Assembly: GCA_029260765.1 (NCBI GenBank)
Contig: JAJDCP010000160.1
Span: 1-64,000, forward strand
DNA from: Planctomycetota bacterium
GTDB lineage: Bacteria > Planctomycetota > J058 > JAJDCP01
Reading direction: 5' to 3'
DNA: 64,000 nt
Shown: positions 15,549 to 24,923 of the stretch, piece after piece
Numbering within the stretch: position 1 is the first letter of the stretch
How the letters are laid out: each line of letters begins with the position of its first letter
The notes under the pieces: generated by a model
The model's database searches: none
What the model saw: only the letters and a program-made list of their open reading frames with translations
Told to the model about the DNA's origin: nothing
Made by a program: the position numbers and the translations under genes

Positions 15549-15612
15549 GTCTGCCTCCAGGTGTTCGACGCTGGCGGGGCTGCCGAAGTTCAGCGTGCCT
15601 TGAGACAGTCGG

Positions 15613-16911
15613 CTACAGGATCTCGGCCGCCACCGAAGCCAAGTTGCTGCGTTCGCTCTTGTCGAGCCGTATGTGCCCCGCCAGGCCCTGGTTCTTCATG
15701 CGCTCCGCGACATAGACCAACCCGTTGGTCGCTGCGTTCAGGTACGGGTTGTCGATCTGCTGGTGGTCGCCTGTCAGCACGATTTTGGTCTCGTCCCCGG
15801 CCCGGCTGATGATGGTCTTGACCTCGTGGGGCGTCAGGTTTTGTGCCTCGTCGACGATCATGAATTGGTTGTAGATGCTGCGGCCGCGGATGTAGGTCAG
15901 CGGTTCGAGTTGTACCACGCCCGACTTCATCAGATCGTTGAGCCGGCGTTCGCCTTCCGCGGCCCGCTTCGGGTTCAGCAAGAAGGTCAGGTTGTCGAAG
16001 ATCGGCATCATCCAGAGCTCGAGCTTCTCATCCTTGGTGCCCGGCAGGTAGCCGATGTCCCGGCCCATGGGCATGATCGGGCGGCTGACCAGGATCTTCT
16101 CATACTCTTTCTCACGGATGGCCAACTCCATCGCCGCCGCCAGAGCGAGCAGAGTCTTGCCCGTACCGGCGCGCCCGATCAGGGTCACCAGCGAGATGTC
16201 CGGATTCATCAACAGCTCGATGGCCATGCGCTGTTCCATGTTGCGCGGATGCACGCCGAATACGGGCCCGGACCAGGTCAGGGGCACGATCTCGTCGGCG
16301 CGCTCGGCATGGCGGATGGCGAGGGCCGTGTGCTTGCGCGACTCGATGCTACGCAGGTGGACGCACTCGTTGGGGCTCAGCTCCAGGTCGAGCTTGAGCT
16401 TCTTCTCGCTGAAGAACTGATTCAGCGACTCCTCGGGAACCGTCAGCTCGCGCCAACCAAGATAGAGCTGGTCGGGGTCGATGCTGTTCTTGCGGTAGTC
16501 TTCGGTCTTGACCTTGACCGCATCGGCTTTGATGCGGAGATTGATGTCTTTGGTCAGGAAGACAGTCTCTTGCCCGGAGCGCTGCGAGCGCTTGGCGACG
16601 GACAAGATGCGGTTGTCGTGGCTGTCCCCGCTCAGGCTGCAGCCATCCTCGACCTTCGTATCCGTCTCGACGCGGACGACCCCGCCGGATTCGGTCACGA
16701 CGCCGTCGGCCAAAGAGCCTATCTGGCGTAGCGCCTCGAGTCTGCGGATGACTTCGCGGCTGTTGCGGCCCAGCCCGTTGCTCCGGGATTTGAAGGTGTC
16801 CAGCTCTTCGAGGACGTCGATGGGAATGACGACAGTGTTCTCTTCGAAGCTGGTAATCGCGCCCGGATCGTGCAGCAGAATGTTGGTGTCGAGGACGTAG
16901 GTCTTAGTCAA
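15613..16911 (-). CDS. phoH: PIN domain and PhoH ATPase protein (PhoH2 type)
   Basis: 432 residues. An N-terminal PIN nuclease domain starts MTKTYVLDTNILLHDPGA and has GDSHDNRILSVA further in. A PhoH ATPase domain follows with Walker A GRAGTGKTLLALA, FMIVDEAQNLTPHE, and TGDHQQIDNPYL. PIN-PhoH proteins are reported to act as RNA helicase/ribonucleases. TTG 16911 is chosen because GGAG lies just upstream and the protein then begins exactly at the PIN domain; the frame is open further upstream to 17205 without homology. Two palindromes and a possible -10 lie 75-105 bp upstream. The stop is 65 bp from gspK. Confidence 0.92.
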   Translation of the reverse strand: MTKTYVLDTNILLHDPGAITSFEENTVVIPIDVLEELDTFKSRSNGLGRNSREVIRRLEALRQIGSLADGVVTESGGVVRVETDTKVEDGCSLSGDSHDNRILSVAKRSQRSGQETVFLTKDINLRIKADAVKVKTEDYRKNSIDPDQLYLGWRELTVPEESLNQFFSEKKLKLDLELSPNECVHLRSIESRKHTALAIRHAERADEIVPLTWSGPVFGVHPRNMEQRMAIELLMNPDISLVTLIGRAGTGKTLLALAAAMELAIREKEYEKILVSRPIMPMGRDIGYLPGTKDEKLELWMMPIFDNLTFLLNPKRAAEGERRLNDLMKSGVVQLEPLTYIRGRSIYNQFMIVDEAQNLTPHEVKTIISRAGDETKIVLTGDHQQIDNPYLNAATNGLVYVAERMKNQGLAGHIRLDKSERSNLASVAAEIL

Positions 16912-16984
16912 GGATCTCTCCGCAAAACAGGGCCGTCCGGATGGAGGCCCTCTCTTCTGAGCTGCTCGGAACCTCCAAGCAAGC

Positions 16985-17016
16985 CTCGAATTCGAGCTAT
17001 GGAATTGTACAGTACA
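16985..17016 (-). promoter_or_regulatory. Palindromes and -10-like site upstream of phoH
   Basis: Two perfect palindromes lie side by side: CTCGAATTCGAG (16985-16996) and TGTACAGTACA (17006-17016). On the minus strand TACAAT (17004-17009) overlaps the second and resembles a -10 box; the -35 is poor. The site is about 75-105 bp upstream of the phoH start. Operator function is inference. Confidence 0.4.
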
Positions 17017-17050
17017 GTCTTGTGGCAGACGAAGCCTTCGCGGGACGGCT

Positions 17051-18022
17051 TCAACTTCTCGCCTCCCCGCTGAGCGCAAGTGCCTGAAAGAGCCTTCCCT
17101 GCCAGGTCTTACGCTGCTTGAGCTCACGTTCGACGCGCGCCAGCACCTGGCCCTTGCGCAGTCCCCAACGGGGCGCGAGGGTGTGCTTCGGATCGAGCTC
17201 GCCAACCAGGCGTTGGATGGCGATCGTGGGCGAGAGGCGCTCGAGGATGTAGATCACGCGTTCCAGGTGGTCCTCGAAACAGACCGGCTCGAGCCGGCCC
17301 GCACGCAACTCACGTGCAAGCACCGTGCGCGGCGCGATGTAGAGGTGTTGCAGCTTGACTGCCGAGACCTGTGAACGATGCAGGATCTCAAGCAGCCGTC
17401 CGTCGTGCTGGGGGCTTTCGCCCGGCAGGCCAAGAATGCAGTGGGCGACCACAGGGATGCCACGGGCGACCAGGCCCGCCGCAGCGGTCTCGAAGTCGGC
17501 CACGCTGCATTGCCGGTTGATGCCCTCGAGCACGGCATCTTCCGCAGACTCGAGTCCGACCTCGACCCACAAGGGCACCTTCTCTGCGACACGCGCCAGC
17601 AGGTCGAGGACCGGCTCTGCCAGGCAATCGGGACGCGTGCCCAGCGCCATCCCGACGACCCCCTCGACTTCCAGCGCTTCGCTGTAGATCTGACGCAGGA
17701 AGGGGAGCGGGGCGTAGGTGTTGCTGAAGGCCTGGAAGTAGGCGAGTCCGCGTACTTCGGGCCGCTTGCGACGGTAGTACTGCAGCGCTTGTTGGAGCTG
17801 TACGGCGATCGGCCGCACTCCCAGCCGATGCGCGGGGGAGAAGCTGGCGTTGGCGCAGTAGCTGCATCCGCCCCAGGCCTTGCTGCCATCGCGGTTGGGG
17901 CAGGTGAAGCCGGCATCGATGGTCAGCTTCTGCACCTCACCGCCGAACCGCTTCCGCAACACCCGCGAGAAGGGGAACCAGCCTGGGCTCGTTTGCCAGG
18001 ATGTCGCTGCGGTCGCTGCCAC
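17051..18022 (-). CDS. yhcC: TIGR01212 family radical SAM protein (YhcC)
   Basis: 323 residues. The region CPNRDGSKAWGGCSYC carries the cysteines of the 4Fe-4S radical SAM site in the arrangement typical of YhcC (TIGR01212). FSRVLRKRFGGEVQKLTIDA precedes it, and VEVGLESAEDAVLEGINR and HCILGLPGESPQHD follow. The biochemical role of the family is not established to my knowledge. The start is GTG 18022; no better candidate lies between it and the conserved region. It stands alone, 139 bp downstream of the phoH start region and on the same strand. Confidence 0.92.
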   Translation of the reverse strand: MAATAATSWQTSPGWFPFSRVLRKRFGGEVQKLTIDAGFTCPNRDGSKAWGGCSYCANASFSPAHRLGVRPIAVQLQQALQYYRRKRPEVRGLAYFQAFSNTYAPLPFLRQIYSEALEVEGVVGMALGTRPDCLAEPVLDLLARVAEKVPLWVEVGLESAEDAVLEGINRQCSVADFETAAAGLVARGIPVVAHCILGLPGESPQHDGRLLEILHRSQVSAVKLQHLYIAPRTVLARELRAGRLEPVCFEDHLERVIYILERLSPTIAIQRLVGELDPKHTLAPRWGLRKGQVLARVERELKQRKTWQGRLFQALALSGEARS

Positions 18023-18180
18023 GTTTGCCGCCTCGCGAGGCCGGCCCGGGCACGGGTTTCCCTGTGCGCGCGCCTGTGATTTGAAGACCCGGCCTCAAGC
18101 GGAGACCGGGTCCGCGAGCATGATAACGTTTCGGCCTGGCTGGGGGAAGTGTTCAGGCAAGGGGCAGGTGCGCGGCGGAA

Positions 18181-18714
18181 TCAGCGTCGGCTCTTGCGCG
18201 TGTTGCGCAACAGCGAGTTCAGCTCGTCCAGGGAACGCCTGCCGCGGCCTTTTTTCTTGCTCTCCGTGGTGGACGAACCTGCCTTGACGGCCGGAGCGGC
18301 CGGCTGTTGCGGGGAAGTACCCTGGCCGAAACCCCCGCCTGGAAAGCCCGGTTGTTGGCCGAAGGCGCCCGCAGGCTGTCCAAAGCCAGCTGCGGGTTGT
18401 CCAAAGCCAGTCGCGGGTTGTCCAAAGCCACCCGGAGCGGGCGGAGTAGGCCCGAAGTTGCCGGGACCGGGGGCCTGTTGACGTGCGGGGGCGGGTCCCG
18501 CCCCAGGGAGGGGAGCCTCAGCAGGTTTGTTGCGCTTGAAGATGCAGACAGCCTCCTGGTTGCTGTCTTTGAGGTCTGCGCTCACCAGCTCCCAATCTTG
18601 GCGACCATAGAAGTCCAGCACCTGCTGCAAGGGCCACCAGCCACCATTGGACTGGATCATCACCTGACCTTCATGGAAGCTATAGGGCCCCGAGACCACA
18701 GCATAGTGCCACAT
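18181..18714 (-). CDS. DUF4177-like protein with Gly/Gln/Pro-rich repeats
   Basis: 177 residues from ATG 18714, with a GGGA element 5 nt upstream. The N-terminal 65 residues (HYAVVSGPYSF to DWELVSADLKDSNQEAVCIF) resemble DUF4177-type domains, which share the WELV and final FKR features. The middle is a low-complexity region with three copies of GFGQPA-like heptads, encoded by a 21-nt repeat at about 18374-18431. The C-terminus is basic (SKKKGRGRRSLDELNSLLRN). A longer reading frame upstream overlaps the opposite-strand gene and is rejected. Function unknown. Confidence 0.7.
   Translation of the reverse strand: MWHYAVVSGPYSFHEGQVMIQSNGGWWPLQQVLDFYGRQDWELVSADLKDSNQEAVCIFKRNKPAEAPLPGAGPAPARQQAPGPGNFGPTPPAPGGFGQPATGFGQPAAGFGQPAGAFGQQPGFPGGGFGQGTSPQQPAAPAVKAGSSTTESKKKGRGRRSLDELNSLLRNTRKSRR
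18374..18431. repeat. 21-bp coding tandem repeat
   Basis: Units carrying TGTCCAAAGCCA recur every 21 bp and encode successive GFGQPA(T/A) heptads in the DUF4177-like gene. Confidence 0.7.
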
Positions 18715-19020
18715 GTGCGTCCCGGGGTTTGAGGAGGGGGGCCACTGTTGAGTATACGCCACATGAGCCAAAACTCCAATCCGTAGTGTTTGCGTTTCGG
18801 AGTTGAAACCGTGCCTGGAACGTTCGAGCAGCTTCCCGGTTCCCTGGTCTCCCGGCGATGGGCTACAAGGGTTGGAGCCCGCAGCTCGAGACGGTCTTGA
18901 AGCTCGCGCTCGAGGCGGCAGATGGCCCGGAGGTCGCTCTGCTGGGCAGATTCCCGGCACTTCGGAAACCTGAGCTCGGTGAGTACAATCAAGTGCAACG
19001 TGAAGCCCGAGGGAGTCGGC

Positions 19021-19722
19021 ATGCCCATTGGAGCCGTGAGTCGCGCAGCCGCTGCACGCGCCGCCATCGCAGGAATCCGCATGTTGATGGGGCGTGTCGT
19101 GCAGCGCGCCACCCGCCAGGCAGTGGTCGCCACGATCCGCACGTTGGGGCAGGCGGCGCTGAGAGCTGCTCTGCGTGGGGCCACGCACCGGCTGGCGATG
19201 CCGTTCTACCGCAACGCGATGCGGATGGTCGCCCGGGAGGGCATGAAGAAGCTCACGCGCATGGGCATCGAGGACTACAACAAGGATGTCAAGCGGCGCA
19301 GCAATGCAGTGGTTGCGAACCTGGACAAGCTCTTCAAGGACGAACTGACCGGCTTCGCCAACATGCGCCTGGTCTCGCCGGTTGTGATCCACGCTGCCAG
19401 CGCCGACGTGCTGCCGCATCAGAACATCGAGCTGATGTGGCTGGCGATCCGCAAGGGCAAGGCCTTCACCGACGGACTCTGGGACCGCTACTACAAAGGC
19501 CAGAGCAGTCTGGAACGCGCGGCTTTCTGGGCCGGACAGTATGGCGCCGGCCTCGGCCAGACCTGGTTCACTGCCTTCAGCGCCCAGATCGATGCCAAGG
19601 CGCTGGAGATCCAACGTCAGATCGATGCCCGCGCGGCGCGCATGCGCGTAGAGAATCGGAAGGTGATGGAGAGCGTCGCCCACCGCATTGTCAGCGAGCA
19701 GGACAAAAAGGGCGACAAATAG
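19021..19722 (+). CDS. Hypothetical protein, alpha-helical
   Basis: 233 residues from ATG 19021, which has GAGGGAG 5 nt upstream. The frame is open earlier (18922) but without a ribosome site. The N-terminal 80 residues are rich in Ala and Arg and could form amphipathic helices (AVSRAAAARAAIAGIRMLM). The centre has NIELMWLAIRKGKAFTDGLW and SLERAAFWAGQYGAGLGQTW. The C-terminus is a charged helix. No membrane segment or signal peptide stands out and I recognise no family. It is isolated between two minus-strand genes. Confidence 0.6.
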   Translation: MPIGAVSRAAAARAAIAGIRMLMGRVVQRATRQAVVATIRTLGQAALRAALRGATHRLAMPFYRNAMRMVAREGMKKLTRMGIEDYNKDVKRRSNAVVANLDKLFKDELTGFANMRLVSPVVIHAASADVLPHQNIELMWLAIRKGKAFTDGLWDRYYKGQSSLERAAFWAGQYGAGLGQTWFTAFSAQIDAKALEIQRQIDARAARMRVENRKVMESVAHRIVSEQDKKGDK

Positions 19723-19805
19723 GCCTGAGATCTCCCGTAGCAACCGCCCTGCCTCTTTCAGACAGGGGGACAGCCCTCACTGACGGGCGGCCGGACCTCG
19801 CCTGT

Positions 19806-20291
19806 TCACCACTCGCCCATCTCCCACTTCCTCGCTGAGCGGAAGTGCCGCCATAGCAGCACGCTGGTCAACAGCACGGCCACCAGACCCGCGATCGCCA
19901 CTTCCGGGACCAGGCTGAGGCGCGCCGACGGCTTCTTGCCCGGCAACCAGTAGACCTGTACCTGATCACCAGCCCGATAGCCCGGCATGCTCCACCAGCG
20001 GAACATCCGGGTGCTTCGTAGCCTGAGCTCGGTCTCCTCCGCATCTGCGAGGCGGACAACCACGATCATCCGTTTGAACGTGACGTGGACCTGCTCGACC
20101 CGACCATCGACGCGCTCTCCCTCTGCCGCCAGCCTCCACGAGTGCCAGGCCTCAGCCAATCCCAGGCAGACCAGGCAGGGGCAGACGAGCACCGTCATCA
20201 CCAACAGAATCGACTCGGCCCGCTGGCGTGAGGTGGACTTGTGGCCCGTACTCCGGCGCCGGTTCAAGAATCCACGCAAAAAAAAGCTCAT
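19806..20291 (-). CDS. DUF3592-like membrane protein
   Basis: 161 residues with two membrane segments: one near residues 27-47 (ILLVMTVLVCPCLVCLGLAE) and one near the C-terminus (VAIAGLVAVLLTSVLLW). Between them lies a small beta domain (RVDGRVEQVHVTFKRMIVVV, then YRAGDQVQVYWLPGKKPSAR). This two-helix, beta-domain plan with the YRxGDxVxVYW element is that of DUF3592 proteins, whose function is unknown. It has no evident operon partner. Confidence 0.7.
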   Translation of the reverse strand: MSFFLRGFLNRRRSTGHKSTSRQRAESILLVMTVLVCPCLVCLGLAEAWHSWRLAAEGERVDGRVEQVHVTFKRMIVVVRLADAEETELRLRSTRMFRWWSMPGYRAGDQVQVYWLPGKKPSARLSLVPEVAIAGLVAVLLTSVLLWRHFRSARKWEMGEW

Positions 20292-20439
20292 GTTTGTTCC
20301 CTGCCTCGCAGGCGCACCACCCCGTTGGTGTGGTTCGCCTTCAGGCGCGCGCGCCTTTTCCTCGGCTGCGGCATGGATGGCCGCGCGCGTGCAGGATCAA
20401 AGCAAACCGCGCGCCAAAGACGAGAGCCGTGATGTGCGC

Positions 20440-21762
20440 TCAGAGGTTCTCGCGCAGGCAGGCGGCCATGCGCTCAGCCTGACTCTGCGCCAGCTCGTCG
20501 CTCTCGGCCTCGACCATCACCCGGCAGAGCGGCTCGGTGCCTGAGTAGCGTAGAACCAGTCGGCCGCGCCCTTCGAGCTCTGCCTGCACCGAGCTCTCGA
20601 CCGCGCAGACAGCCGGGATACCGGTGAGATCGGGCTGCGAGCCGACGGGCACGTTGATCAGCACCTGCGGGCTGCGCTGCCAGCCCTGGGTCAACTCTGC
20701 CAGCGACGTGCCTCGCTGCTCGAGGACCGCCAACACCTCAAGCGCCGTCAGCAGACCGTCACCTGCGGCCAGGAACTCGGGGAAGATGATGTGCCCGCTG
20801 GGCTCCCCTCCCAGCGTCAGACCCTGGCTGTTGAGGCAGGCGGCGATCGCCCGGTCACCCACCGGCACGCGCACCAGCCCGATGCCTGCGGCCTGCAGAG
20901 CCCGCTCAAGTCCGAAGTTGGTCATCACGGTGCCGACGATGCGCCCGGGCGTCAGCTGTTGTTGCAGCATGCGGCTCGTCGCGATGACATAGAGCACATC
21001 ATCGCCGTCCCGCACCGTGCCCCGCTCGTCGATGAGCATCACCCGGTCGCCGTCGCCGTCGAAGCACAGCCCCAACTCTCCCGGCTGTACGCGTGCGGCC
21101 AGGGCGGCCGGGGCCGTGGCCCCACAGCCGCGGTTGATCGCGTCTGGTTGCGGGGTGTCGGCGAAGCCCTTCACCTCGGCACCGAGCCTGCGCAGCACTT
21201 CGGCGGCCGTCACACTGGTCGCCCCGTGCGCGCAATCGATCCAGATACGGCGTCCCGTAAGCTGCAGCCCGCTGTGGCGCGCGCACAACGCCTCGAGGTA
21301 GTCAAGCAACGCCGCGGGTTCGCTGCGCCGCAGGCCGAGATCCTGGGCATCGACGCCCTCGCCAGCGGGGCCCTGGGCGAGCATCTCGATCTTGGCCTGG
21401 TCGCTGTCCGACAGCTTGTTGCCGCAGGGCGTGAACAGTTTCAGGCCGTTGTCGGGCGCGGGGTTGTGCGAGGCGGACAGCATCACCCCGATGCCCGCGT
21501 CGAGCGTGCCTGTCAGGAACATCGCCGCCGGTGTCGGCAGCATGCCCACATCGACCACCTCGATGCCCTCACTCAGCATGCCCGCGCTCAGGGCCGCATC
21601 GAGCAGGTCGCCACTGCGGCGGGGATCACGCGCGATCAGCGCGCGGTGGGGCACCGGAGCATCGTGCAGCCAGTGGCCGATGGCGCGGCCGATACGGAGA
21701 ACACTTTCAGGGCGCAGCAGCCCTTTGTTGGCGCGCCCGCGGATGCCGTCGGTTCCGAACAT
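20440..21762 (-). CDS. glmM: Phosphoglucosamine mutase
   Basis: 440 residues. It starts MFGTDGIRGRANKG, has the phosphoserine loop SASHNPAPDNGLK, the metal-binding loop FDGDGDRVMLID, the sugar loop GEPSGHIIF, and the phosphate-binding RYSGTEPLCRVMVE. GlmM turns glucosamine-6-phosphate into glucosamine-1-phosphate for UDP-GlcNAc. ATG 21762 has GGAG 5 nt upstream. It is third in the cdaA-cdaR-glmM cluster, conserved in many bacteria, where c-di-AMP signalling is linked to wall precursor supply. Confidence 0.96.
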   Translation of the reverse strand: MFGTDGIRGRANKGLLRPESVLRIGRAIGHWLHDAPVPHRALIARDPRRSGDLLDAALSAGMLSEGIEVVDVGMLPTPAAMFLTGTLDAGIGVMLSASHNPAPDNGLKLFTPCGNKLSDSDQAKIEMLAQGPAGEGVDAQDLGLRRSEPAALLDYLEALCARHSGLQLTGRRIWIDCAHGATSVTAAEVLRRLGAEVKGFADTPQPDAINRGCGATAPAALAARVQPGELGLCFDGDGDRVMLIDERGTVRDGDDVLYVIATSRMLQQQLTPGRIVGTVMTNFGLERALQAAGIGLVRVPVGDRAIAACLNSQGLTLGGEPSGHIIFPEFLAAGDGLLTALEVLAVLEQRGTSLAELTQGWQRSPQVLINVPVGSQPDLTGIPAVCAVESSVQAELEGRGRLVLRYSGTEPLCRVMVEAESDELAQSQAERMAACLRENL

Positions 21763-21795
21763 GCTGTCTCCGAAGCGGGCGCCTCAGCAGTCTGC

Positions 21796-23004
21796 TCAGG
21801 GCTCCTTGACCTCGTACTTGAACTTGACGGCCAGCAGGTCGCCGTAGGCGTTGCCGTCGCGGTTGCGCGGCATCTCGTCGTAGGGCAGCTCCTCGCTTTC
21901 TGCGATGCGCAGGTAGCTGACGACCTCGGGCAGGTTGAGGTGCACGACATCCGCCGAGTGGCTGTCGTTGGTGATACGCTCGTTGTTCGGTCCGCGGATG
22001 GTCGGTGCCACGGCGCTCCTACCGATCACGCAGTAGGCGCTGACCAACTCGAGCAGCTCGCGGGTGGTCTTTTTCTCGAGGAAGTCCCGCGGCGCCTTGA
22101 TGTCGAGCACGATCGAGGCGTAGCGCGCCTCAGCCTTGTAAGGAAGGATCAGGTAGTTGTAGCCGATCGGTGCCTGGAACTGCATGGTCAGATTGAGGAA
22201 CTGCCGGCGCGCGTCCGGCGAAGTGCCCTCCACCCGGTCTGCAGGATGCACGGGCAGCTCGGACCACCAGATGTCATCGGGGACGATACTGATGGTGGCG
22301 TCGAAGGTCTCGAGACACTCCACCAACTGCGGCAGGTTGCTCTCAAACGCATTGACCAGCTGCTTTTCGAGCGGATCGATCGCGCTGCGGCTGCGCAGGG
22401 GAATCTGGACCACCACCCGGTTGATCTTGCCGATGCTCTTTGCCGGTCCACGCAGAGTCACCAGCTGTGGATAGGACTCGACGCCGCCGATCCGGTAGCC
22501 GATCTTGGGATCGCCCTGGGGCTTGATGTCCAGCGGCCGCTGGATCTCGACGATCTTGTCGAGCTTGTACTCGATCGTCCAGGGAAACTCCGCCCCCGGA
22601 CCCAGGACGATGTCTACCGGTAGGACCTCGAGCAGGTCGTTGCGGGACACATTGGTGTTGTGGATGGTGTTGGCTTCGTTGCCGAGCTGGCGCTGCAGGA
22701 CTTCGCGGTCTATGCGATGCGTGATCTCCAGTCCGTGGGGCTGGGCATCGACCTGCGCCTTGAACTGGGTGAGCTTCTCGCGCGGCCCGCGCAGGGTCAC
22801 CCTGCGTTTCAACTGCTCCTGGCCGACCACGTCGAGCAGGAATGCCTGAGGCGGGCTCAGCTTGATGGTGACTTCGACATCCGGCCACGAAGCCTGCAGC
22901 TCGTCGTTGATCATCAACATGATCAACACGGTGAAGGCCATGGACAGGATCAGGTTCCAGCCGTTCTCGCGCAGCCAGCGGCGCAGTCGTTGCAAACGGC
23001 TCAC
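21796..23004 (-). CDS. cdaR: YbbR-domain regulator of diadenylate cyclase
   Basis: 402 residues with one N-terminal membrane helix (NLILSMAFTVLIMLMINDEL). Extracytoplasmic YbbR-like repeats follow: VEVTIKLSPPQAFLLDVVGQ with VTLRGPREKLTQF, and later YPQLVTLRGPAKSIGKI. CdaR proteins bind and modulate CdaA. The GTG start overlaps the cdaA stop by 4 nt, and glmM follows 33 bp after. It is on the long side for the family. Confidence 0.88.
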   Translation of the reverse strand: MSRLQRLRRWLRENGWNLILSMAFTVLIMLMINDELQASWPDVEVTIKLSPPQAFLLDVVGQEQLKRRVTLRGPREKLTQFKAQVDAQPHGLEITHRIDREVLQRQLGNEANTIHNTNVSRNDLLEVLPVDIVLGPGAEFPWTIEYKLDKIVEIQRPLDIKPQGDPKIGYRIGGVESYPQLVTLRGPAKSIGKINRVVVQIPLRSRSAIDPLEKQLVNAFESNLPQLVECLETFDATISIVPDDIWWSELPVHPADRVEGTSPDARRQFLNLTMQFQAPIGYNYLILPYKAEARYASIVLDIKAPRDFLEKKTTRELLELVSAYCVIGRSAVAPTIRGPNNERITNDSHSADVVHLNLPEVVSYLRIAESEELPYDEMPRNRDGNAYGDLLAVKFKYEVKEP

Positions 23005-23876
23005 CCGACAGCCCTCTTCTCAACGCCACTTGCGAGCGCGGCCGCGCCGTTCTCGAGCTGTTTTTTGCCGGGAACGTCCTGGGTGTAGATCGTGCGCAGA
23101 AACTCTTCGAGCGATTTGCGGTCGAGCTCACGCTTGATGGTGCCGTTGATCGCGACGCTGATGATGCCGGTTTCTTCAGAGACGGCGATGGTCACCGCGT
23201 CGGACTTCTCGGTGATGCCGATCGCCGCGCGATGCCGTGTGCCCAGATCGCGGCCGATCCGGGTTGAGTCGGACAACGGAAACAGGCAGCCGGCTGCCGC
23301 CACCCGTCGGTCGCGGATGATCACGGCCCCGTCATGCAGGGCTGTGCCGGGATAGAAGATCGTGTTCAAGAGCTCAGACCGCACCAGGGCATCGAGCTGG
23401 ATACCGCCCTCGATGTATGTCTTGAGGCCGACCTTCCGTTCGATACAGATCAACGCGCCGATCTTGTGGGCGGACATCTTCACGACCGAGTCCACGATCT
23501 CTTTGATGACGTTGAGCTCGCCCTTGAACAGCAGGTTGGCGAAGGGCGTGGCTCCCAAGCGCACCAGCGCTCGCCGCAGCTCAGGGTGGAAGATGACGAT
23601 GATCGCCAGCACCGAAACCTGGAACAATGAGCTGAGCAGGAAGTTCAGGCGTTTGAGGTCGAGCACCGTCTCTGACGCGAAGTATTTCGTCAGCATGCCG
23701 GCGCACACCAACAGCAGGGCGAATCCCTTCAGGATCCCCTCACCTGCGGTTCCGCGCAGGAACCGAAAGAAAGCGAAGATGGCAATGAAGAGGGTAAAAC
23801 CCTCGATCAATGTCCTCAGGAGCGGTGAGAGCGCGATGTACCTGGTCCTTTTTCGGGCGGGACGCCGCCGCCGCAA
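23001..23876 (-). CDS. cdaA: Diadenylate cyclase CdaA
   Basis: 291 residues. Three N-terminal membrane helices (LIEGFTLFIAIFAFF, GFALLLVCAGML, SSLFQVSVLAIIVIF) precede a DisA_N cyclase domain with the catalytic motifs DGAVII and GTRHRAAIG. It makes c-di-AMP from two ATP. The first available start is TTG 23876, without a clear ribosome site; a TTG about 60 bp further in (before IEGFTLF) is possible. It is coupled to cdaR by a 4-nt overlap. Confidence 0.94.
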   Translation of the reverse strand: MRRRRPARKRTRYIALSPLLRTLIEGFTLFIAIFAFFRFLRGTAGEGILKGFALLLVCAGMLTKYFASETVLDLKRLNFLLSSLFQVSVLAIIVIFHPELRRALVRLGATPFANLLFKGELNVIKEIVDSVVKMSAHKIGALICIERKVGLKTYIEGGIQLDALVRSELLNTIFYPGTALHDGAVIIRDRRVAAAGCLFPLSDSTRIGRDLGTRHRAAIGITEKSDAVTIAVSEETGIISVAINGTIKRELDRKSLEEFLRTIYTQDVPGKKQLENGAAALASGVEKRAVG

Positions 23877-23947
23877 AAATTCTAGGACAGCCGGCGCGCT
23901 CTGTCAATTCAGGCCCGACATTGCCGGCCTGCGGCATGTCCCCAAAA

Positions 23948-24895
23948 TCACTCCGGCCAGCCCCAGCCACGTTTCTCCAAGGTAAGCTCTGTAAGCAGCG
24001 GAGCCAGGCTGCGCAGCTCAAGGAAGCCTGGCGCTACAAGCTGTTGGCTGCGCGGGTGGGAGTTGGTGCCGATCAGCCGATCCAGCAGGCCTGAAGCCTG
24101 CAGCTTCTGAAGCGAGTCGCCGGGCAGCACCAGGTGGGTGGCCAGCGCGGAGACGCTGCGCGCCCCATGTTCTTTGTACACACGGGCCGCATTGAGCAGT
24201 GTGTCGCCGGTGCGGATCATGTCGTCGTAGATCAGCACGTCCCGGCCTTGCACGTCGGCGTTGACGCCGACGACCAGACTGGCGCTGCCGCTCAGCCGCC
24301 GCTTGTACACGAAGGCCGCCTCCATACCGAGCTGATCGGCCAGATTCTGGACGCACTTGGCGCGTCCGGCGTCTGTCGAGGCCAAGATCGACCCGGGGCT
24401 GGACAGCTCACGTACCCAGCTGCAGAGCAGATCCCCGATGTCTACTTGGAAGGAGCGGATGTTGCCTTCGAAGTAGTGCGTGATTCCGGGACTGTGCAAC
24501 TCGATCAGAAAGACCCGGTTGCCCTCGTATGCCGGAGGAATGGCCGAAAGCAGGCGCGCGCGGGTCTTGGCAGTCACCACCTCACCCTGGATACAGATAC
24601 GCTCCATCGTCGAGTAGCCATAATAGGGGATCAGCAGCGTCAGGCTGCGGGCGCCGTACTTGCTGATCGCGCATCCCAGGTCGAAGATATCCAAGCTGTC
24701 ACGGTCGCTGGAGGTGCCCGAAAGCAGGACGACATGGCGGTCGAAGACCGGTGTCCGCAGCCGTCGGTAGCACTCGCCATCCGGGAACAGACGGCGTTCG
24801 ATGTGGCCGGCCTCCAGCTGCTCTCCAGCCAGCCCCAGGATCTCTTCCGCCAGGGGGGCGTAGGCCTCGGTACTGAAAAGAATCGCGCGGTGCAT
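23948..24895 (-). CDS. Divergent ribose-phosphate pyrophosphokinase
   Basis: 315 residues, the usual length for PRPP synthetase. RRLFPDGECYRRL matches the FxDGE region, IPYYGYSTMER the ATP loop, VFLIELHSPGITHYF the DLHxxQ region, and DVLIYDDMIRTGDTL the PRPP-binding loop. The ATP loop normally reads RQDR and is changed here to STMER, so this is a divergent paralogue. ATG 24895 was chosen over 24910 because GGGGAG lies about 7 nt upstream. It follows pncB by 28 bp on the same strand. The product PRPP is the co-substrate of PncB, so a dedicated supply for NAD synthesis is inferred. Confidence 0.82.
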   Translation of the reverse strand: MHRAILFSTEAYAPLAEEILGLAGEQLEAGHIERRLFPDGECYRRLRTPVFDRHVVLLSGTSSDRDSLDIFDLGCAISKYGARSLTLLIPYYGYSTMERICIQGEVVTAKTRARLLSAIPPAYEGNRVFLIELHSPGITHYFEGNIRSFQVDIGDLLCSWVRELSSPGSILASTDAGRAKCVQNLADQLGMEAAFVYKRRLSGSASLVVGVNADVQGRDVLIYDDMIRTGDTLLNAARVYKEHGARSVSALATHLVLPGDSLQKLQASGLLDRLIGTNSHPRSQQLVAPGFLELRSLAPLLTELTLEKRGWGWPE

Positions 24896-24923
24896 CGGCA
24901 GTCTCCCCATTAATCTGAGTCTC

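Noticed and set aside
14739..15809. 356-residue plus-strand frame opposite gspK and phoH
   Set aside because: It spans two well-supported minus-strand genes and shows no domain.
18086..18112. Inverted repeat GACCCGG/CCGGGTC as terminator
   Set aside because: The loop is 13 nt and there is no T tract; too weak to call.
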